Assembly: GCA_010094045.1 (NCBI GenBank)
Contig: ML986757.1
Location: forward strand, 2,716-27,205
Source of the DNA: Lojkania enalia
Taxonomy: Eukaryota; Ascomycota; Dothideomycetes; Pleosporales
Direction of reading: 5' to 3'
DNA length: 24,490 nucleotides
In this document: one piece after another, positions 19,421-24,490 of the stretch
How positions within the stretch are numbered: position 1 is the stretch's first letter
Layout: the number at the start of each line of letters is the position of its first letter
Translations under genes and position numbers: made by a program
The notes under the pieces: model-generated
The model's input: only the letters and a program-made list of their open reading frames with translations
What the model was told of the DNA's origin: nothing
Database searches by the model: none

Positions 19421-22400
19421 TACCCCCCCAGCTTTAACTGCGAAGGAGAAGCTGCGTCGAAAAAAATAAAGGTAGATACTATACTAAAAGAGGTAAATTA
19501 TATAGAGTAACTAGTAGTAGAGCTAAATACGCTTGCAGAAATATCAATTTAATATAATATAGGGTAAGTTATAATCAATTTTTAATTACCCTCTAAGATT
19601 CTTATTAGTAATCGATTTATTTAGCTGATAGAAATTCCTAAGATTCGATTCTAGCTAAAATATCTTCTATTTTCAGTTGCTTAATAAACTTTTAGTATTA
19701 TTACGGCTGTAGAACTTTTATAAAGCCGTCAGCTAGTATTAGATTCATTAGTTACCAACTAATTATAAGTCTCTACTCTACTACTTCTTAATATAACTAG
19801 TGCTGGTATATATCTATATAGCGAAGTTTAGTATTAAGACGCTTAGATAGCTTATTTACAATATCTACTATTTATTAATTATTATAAAATAGTACTAGTT
19901 ATACGTTAATATAGAAGCGCAGTAAGGTAAAGGCCTTCTACTACTACTTTATTTCTAATCCGGCGACTAATAGTACTAATAATTCTATCTTAGTAGTCGA
20001 TTTTATAACCGTATACTAAATTAAGGCTTTCTAATTAATCGGCATCCTAAAAAGTTAAAATATATAGCTGTAGGAACTTCGATAAGTATTAGAATTATTA
20101 CTGAAGGCTGTATTAGATATACTATAGAATAGTAATTACTCTATAAGGTTAATATAATTAGTATTACTATTCTAGCTAATAGTAGAGGTGTTTTATATAT
20201 TATTAGCTGTTACTGTAATCGCTAAGTACTTTATACTAATTAGATATCGCTATACCCTTAAGGTAGTATTAATATAATAATTACTAGGGTTTTAGAGGTA
20301 TTATAATAATATCGAGTACGCTCGCGCGATATTAGGGCGTATAAAAACTATAATCTAGGCTAGATAACTAATTAGTTGTTAGTAGTAAGATATCCTATTA
20401 GAGGATTCCTTAGTAGCAGCTAGCAGTATATTCTCGTGTAGAAGCGTACTCAGCGCCTTCTTATTAACTATAATATTAAATCGTACTGCTACCTTATTAA
20501 TAAATAAATTCTATAGCAGCTAGGTCTTATACTACTATATATTGCGTATAACTCGAACTCCTAGAAACTAATTTAAATCTTCGAGGGATTAAAGTTTATA
20601 TTTATTACTTAATTACGATTTAAATTTCTGCTTAGTAGAGATATTTAATAGATAAACTAGAATTATAATATTATTAACGTAAAAAAAGATAATTAGCTTA
20701 TTATTTACGTATAAACAAGATATTTCTAGTACTATTTTAAGGCCTAATTACCTTAGAGTCCTATCTAGCTTATAATACTAAAGTTTCGGAGCATTCTTAA
20801 AACTATATATAGCTTTCTATAGTTGTAGATATTTCCTATATTTATATACGAAACCTTCTAGTATATAGATATATATTAACCTGTCTAATTAGTAGTTAAG
20901 AAATATATTAACAATATTGAACTAGTATATATCAAGTTTAAAATAAGTTACAATTAATATTAGAAAGTAAAAGGTTCGTACGGCTAGTATAATAGTATAA
21001 ATATCTCTCTATTAAGATTGCAGATCGCCGCATACAACTAATCTAGCCTTAAATTTATATAGGAAACCGTCCTTATTAAATTTATATGCGAATACCTATA
21101 TTATTAAAAGAATTTTAGTAGAGTCTTAGAGGATTATTACCTTTTACTAGGTATCTATATCCTCCTACTTCTGTAATTCAGCGCGACAGGCCTTATAGAA
21201 GCTAGTACTAAAAGGGTAATTCTTCAGATCCTTATAATACTTTAGTTCTAGTAGAAGCTAAATATAATAATATTTTCTAATAGTACGAGTTTCCTTTATA
21301 TAATTTACCGGTATCAGCTCGCTATTAGATAGTACTATAAAGGTTGTAAAGTATAACTAAAGCGGCTTACGGCTATATAAAGATCTACTTCTCTAGATTA
21401 TATTATCTCTTAATATTTAGCTGCTAATTTCTTCCCTTTATAGGGTATTATTTGTTCTTCTTAAAGGTATAGAAGTATAAAGAGGCGACAGTTACTATCC
21501 TTATAGTAAATTATCGCTAAACGTAATATCCTTACTATCTACTAGTAGTACTATAAGGGTATTCTAATTCTTTAGTACTAGTACTAGTATTAATTCTAGC
21601 GTTAGAAGTCCCTAATTACTAGTAATATCGTCGATTTATTCTTTAAAAATAGTATTCTCCTACTAATAGGCCTTCTTACTAATTAAATTGCCTGCTAACT
21701 TAGTAGAGATATCTTAATTAAGTAGCTAATCCTTATAGATCGCTTCTACAACTTTAATCGTTTCATTGTTATTACTATCGATAGAGCTCTTAATATCGTT
21801 AATTTGAAAAAGAATCTTCTCTAGGGATTCTTTTAGCGGATATTCCTCCTCTTTACTAGATATAATATCGCTAAATATAACGTCTCTAGTATTAAGTACC
21901 CGTTTTAGTTTTAGAATTAGTACTTAGTATATATTTATACTCCTGTATTATAAGAGTTTCCCGATTAGTACCCGCGACGCTAGTTTATCGCCTCTTAATA
22001 GAGTTTTATCTAAAACGTACGCTCGCGATTCTATAATCTAAGGTAAGTAAGAGACGGTTTATAGCTAAAAACGGCCTTATATAGGGTTTTAAATTAAAGG
22101 CTTACAATCAGCATTCTATTAAGTAGGTATATCGCTATATAAGCTAATTCGTTAGCGTATTTATTAGAAATATTACTTTCTATTATAAGAGCGCGCGCGC
22201 GGGTTATAATTTAGTATTCTACTTACTCTACTAGGCTATTCTACTTAGGTGTATAAGGCGCGCGAGCTTTAATCGCAATTCTTTAATTAAATAATACTTC
22301 TATAAGTTCTAAGAAGCTTAAGTCGTTATCTATATAGATATATACGATCTTTCTTTTATACTATTATTCAATTTTTACTAATAGTATTTTAAAGGCTTTT

Positions 22401-24490
22401 ATAAGGGTAGATTTCAACCGATTATATATCGTAAATCTCTTATACTACTAGAACACCTGATTAACTATATAAAATAGGTATCTCTTACTATTATAGTACC
22501 TTTTACAGTCCTTCCGAAGTTGTATAATATTAATCGCAATTCTCTTAAATAGTTTAGTAGCTAGGTAAAACTAACTATACTAGCTAATTTACTATAATAA
22601 CTTTGCTTATATATATATCTAGCAATCTTACTATACTAGTACTTTCTAATCGCTTAACTAGATACCCTTAGCTACTTAAAGTAGAGCTAATACTAAATCT
22701 CTACCTAGGTAGCTTAATAATTAGTACGCTTTAGCTAAAGAAATAATTTATATTAGTTACTAGTAATAGAAAGACTTTTCCTTAATTGCTGCAACTATCT
22801 TATATCTAAAAAGCAAATTAAGTAGAAGCCTTTTTATTAGGTCTATATCTAGTAGCTAGTAGCTGTTAAATAACTCTAAATAATAAACAATATTATAGTA
22901 ATTATACTAGTAAAGGTAATCTCTACCTAAGTCGAACTAAATACCCTATTCTCTATTTCTAATTAGGGCTATTATATTAGTTAGCAACTAAGGGATATAA
23001 GTAACTTCTATCAGCTCGATATCCCTTAGGCCCGTAGGAGAATTAATTATAATTACAATAGTACTCTATTTTAATATAGGGTATATACTACCTCCTACAG
23101 CAATTTTATCTTTAGAATTTACTATCTAAGTAGTCTACTAACTAAAAGCCTTAGAGTTGTATATATAGATATTAGAACCTAGATTAAGTATCTACCGATT
23201 TAAGATACTAGTCTCTTCTTTTTTAGGGGTAGTACTTGCTGAAAAATTGCCCCTTTAAATTACCTGGGTATTTCCCTAGAGGCTAACAACCTTTATAGAA
23301 GTTTTACTATCGAACGAGGATTTTAACTTCTTATATTTTTCTATATTTACTTTTAGAGTATTCTTTTTCCCCTAGTTATTCCTATTTAAAATATTATCTC
23401 AGGCTTTTAGTATTTCCTAATCTAGTACCTAGTTTAGTAGCCTAATTAATTCGTTTACGTACGTATAATTACTCTAGAAGTACTACTTCTTATAGAAGTA
23501 GAGTAGTAGAGTACGTAATCACGAACCGGATTTTTCTTAAAGCTACTATATAGTACTATTAGAATTTGCTTAAGAAATTAATAGACATTATAAAGCTGTA
23601 AATAAGCCGAGCGCCTTCTATAGATTAAAATATCTATAGTAATTAGCATATCGGTATACCAATTGTTTAATCGTAGGAATTAGTTAATTAATCCTACCTA
23701 GCTTATTTTTAGCATTAATCGGTACTATATAGATTAGTACCCACATCTTATCTTTCTTAGCAACTATTAGAAGAAAATCCTTTTCTACTCTAAGGCCCTA
23801 AACTTCTACTAAACTAGTAGCCTTAATATAATAGATTACCTGATTCTACTAATTTAGCTACTTCTCTACCTCTCTATTAGTTAGGTACTTAAAGAGAGCT
23901 TAATATTCCTTCTAGATTAGTTGCTCCCTTAACTTAATAGTAGGCGCTAACTTTTCCTATAAGATTCTAAGAATCTTATAGCTAGTTATATCGTCGCTAA
24001 GTATTACTTTATATTAAAGCGATGTTGTTATTAGGATATCACTATATATAGTATAGAGAGCGTTATTAATCTTAATTTAATCCTTTTTCTATTAGTTATA
24101 CTAGTCCCTTACCTAGTTCTAATCTGTTATTTATATCGAGGTTATCTCCTTATATATAACTCTACTAGAGGGGTATCTTTCTATTTCCCCTTTTAGATTT
24201 ATCTTCGGGGTCCGGAACTTACTTATATTAGGGAGGGGAGGTTTTAGCCTATAGATTTTAACCTCTTTAGGAGGTATACTTAGATCTAAATATTCCTATA
24301 CCTTTAGCCTACTAGCTATTAGTTTATACTACTTAAGCTAATCCTCCTAATCGCTAGAAGTACTAAGTATCTTCTTTTTAGATATAGCTATAGAGGAGTA
24401 TACAACCGTTGTAATACTAGAAATATACTAGGATATATTAATACTAGAGAATAAAATAGCCTTAAACGCGATACAGTATATTAATAGGCT
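19218..24490 (-). mobile_element. RIP-inactivated Ty1/Copia retrotransposon, 5' end outside window
   Basis: On the minus strand the integrase segment reads RAPYTPKxNSLxE (22267-22234, from RAPYTPEQNGLAE). Next comes a Copia reverse transcriptase with KLIIFFYVNNIIIL, where YVDD has become YVNN (20670-20681). An RNase H block (DAD-LESLNLVYGYKID, SRRIRNK) lies near 20050-19930, followed by a polypurine run (19421-19429) and the 3' LTR. Integrase preceding reverse transcriptase is the Copia order. Stops interrupt all domains. The region 22900-24490 probably holds gag and the N-terminal polyprotein but is too mutated to read. The element is inserted in the RNase H region of the chromodomain Gypsy copy. 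Confidence 0.88.

Noticed and set aside
1..24490. CRISPR arrays, bacterial operons, riboswitches, tRNA or rRNA genes
   Set aside because: None seen. Introns, a zinc-cluster gene and RIP show this is a fungal nuclear sequence.

Overview
This window looks like a gene-poor, repeat-rich compartment of a filamentous ascomycete (Pezizomycotina) genome. Three things point there. The genes have short introns (47-81 bp) with fungal donor and branch-site sequences. One gene encodes a Zn(II)2Cys6 regulator. The flanking transposons carry a very strong repeat-induced point mutation (RIP) signature: CpA and TpG are almost absent, TpA is in excess, copies of one element differ almost only by transitions, and catalytic Asp codons have become Asn. 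The species cannot be read from the sequence.

Layout. Positions 1-7.64 kb are AT-rich, dead, nested transposons on the + strand. A chromodomain Ty3/Gypsy element (1-4639) ends in a 279-bp LTR and sits inside the reverse transcriptase region of a second Gypsy element (about 4640-5800). A pogo/Fot1-like DNA transposon (5802-7317, terminal inverted repeats of about 50 bp) sits in or next to that second element. Positions 7.64-14.85 kb are a normal-composition island free of RIP. Positions 14.85-24.49 kb are again mutated. They hold a solo Copia LTR (15080-15281, apparent 5-bp duplication), a second copy of the same chromodomain Gypsy element in inverted orientation (15900-19217, minus strand), and a Copia element (19218 to the window end, minus strand) inserted into its RNase H region.

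The island has two intact-looking genes, both on the minus strand, plus a remnant. The gene at 13551-11958 has five exons and encodes a 452-residue Zn2Cys6 regulator whose metal cluster is split by an intron. The gene at 10281-7720 has four exons and encodes a 791-residue protein with a signal peptide, two Pro/Ser/Thr-rich linkers, helical segments and a Trp-rich C-terminal domain. All introns proposed in both genes preserve the reading frame, and each gene has an AATAAA signal downstream. Around 14468-14252 (minus strand) is the start of an F-box-like gene broken by a frameshift. Positions 10.4-11.95 kb and 13.55-14.2 kb contain no gene I can support.

A secreted protein next to a regulator inside RIP-mutated transposons is a setting in which fungal effector-type or accessory genes are often found. 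A functional link between the two genes is inference only.
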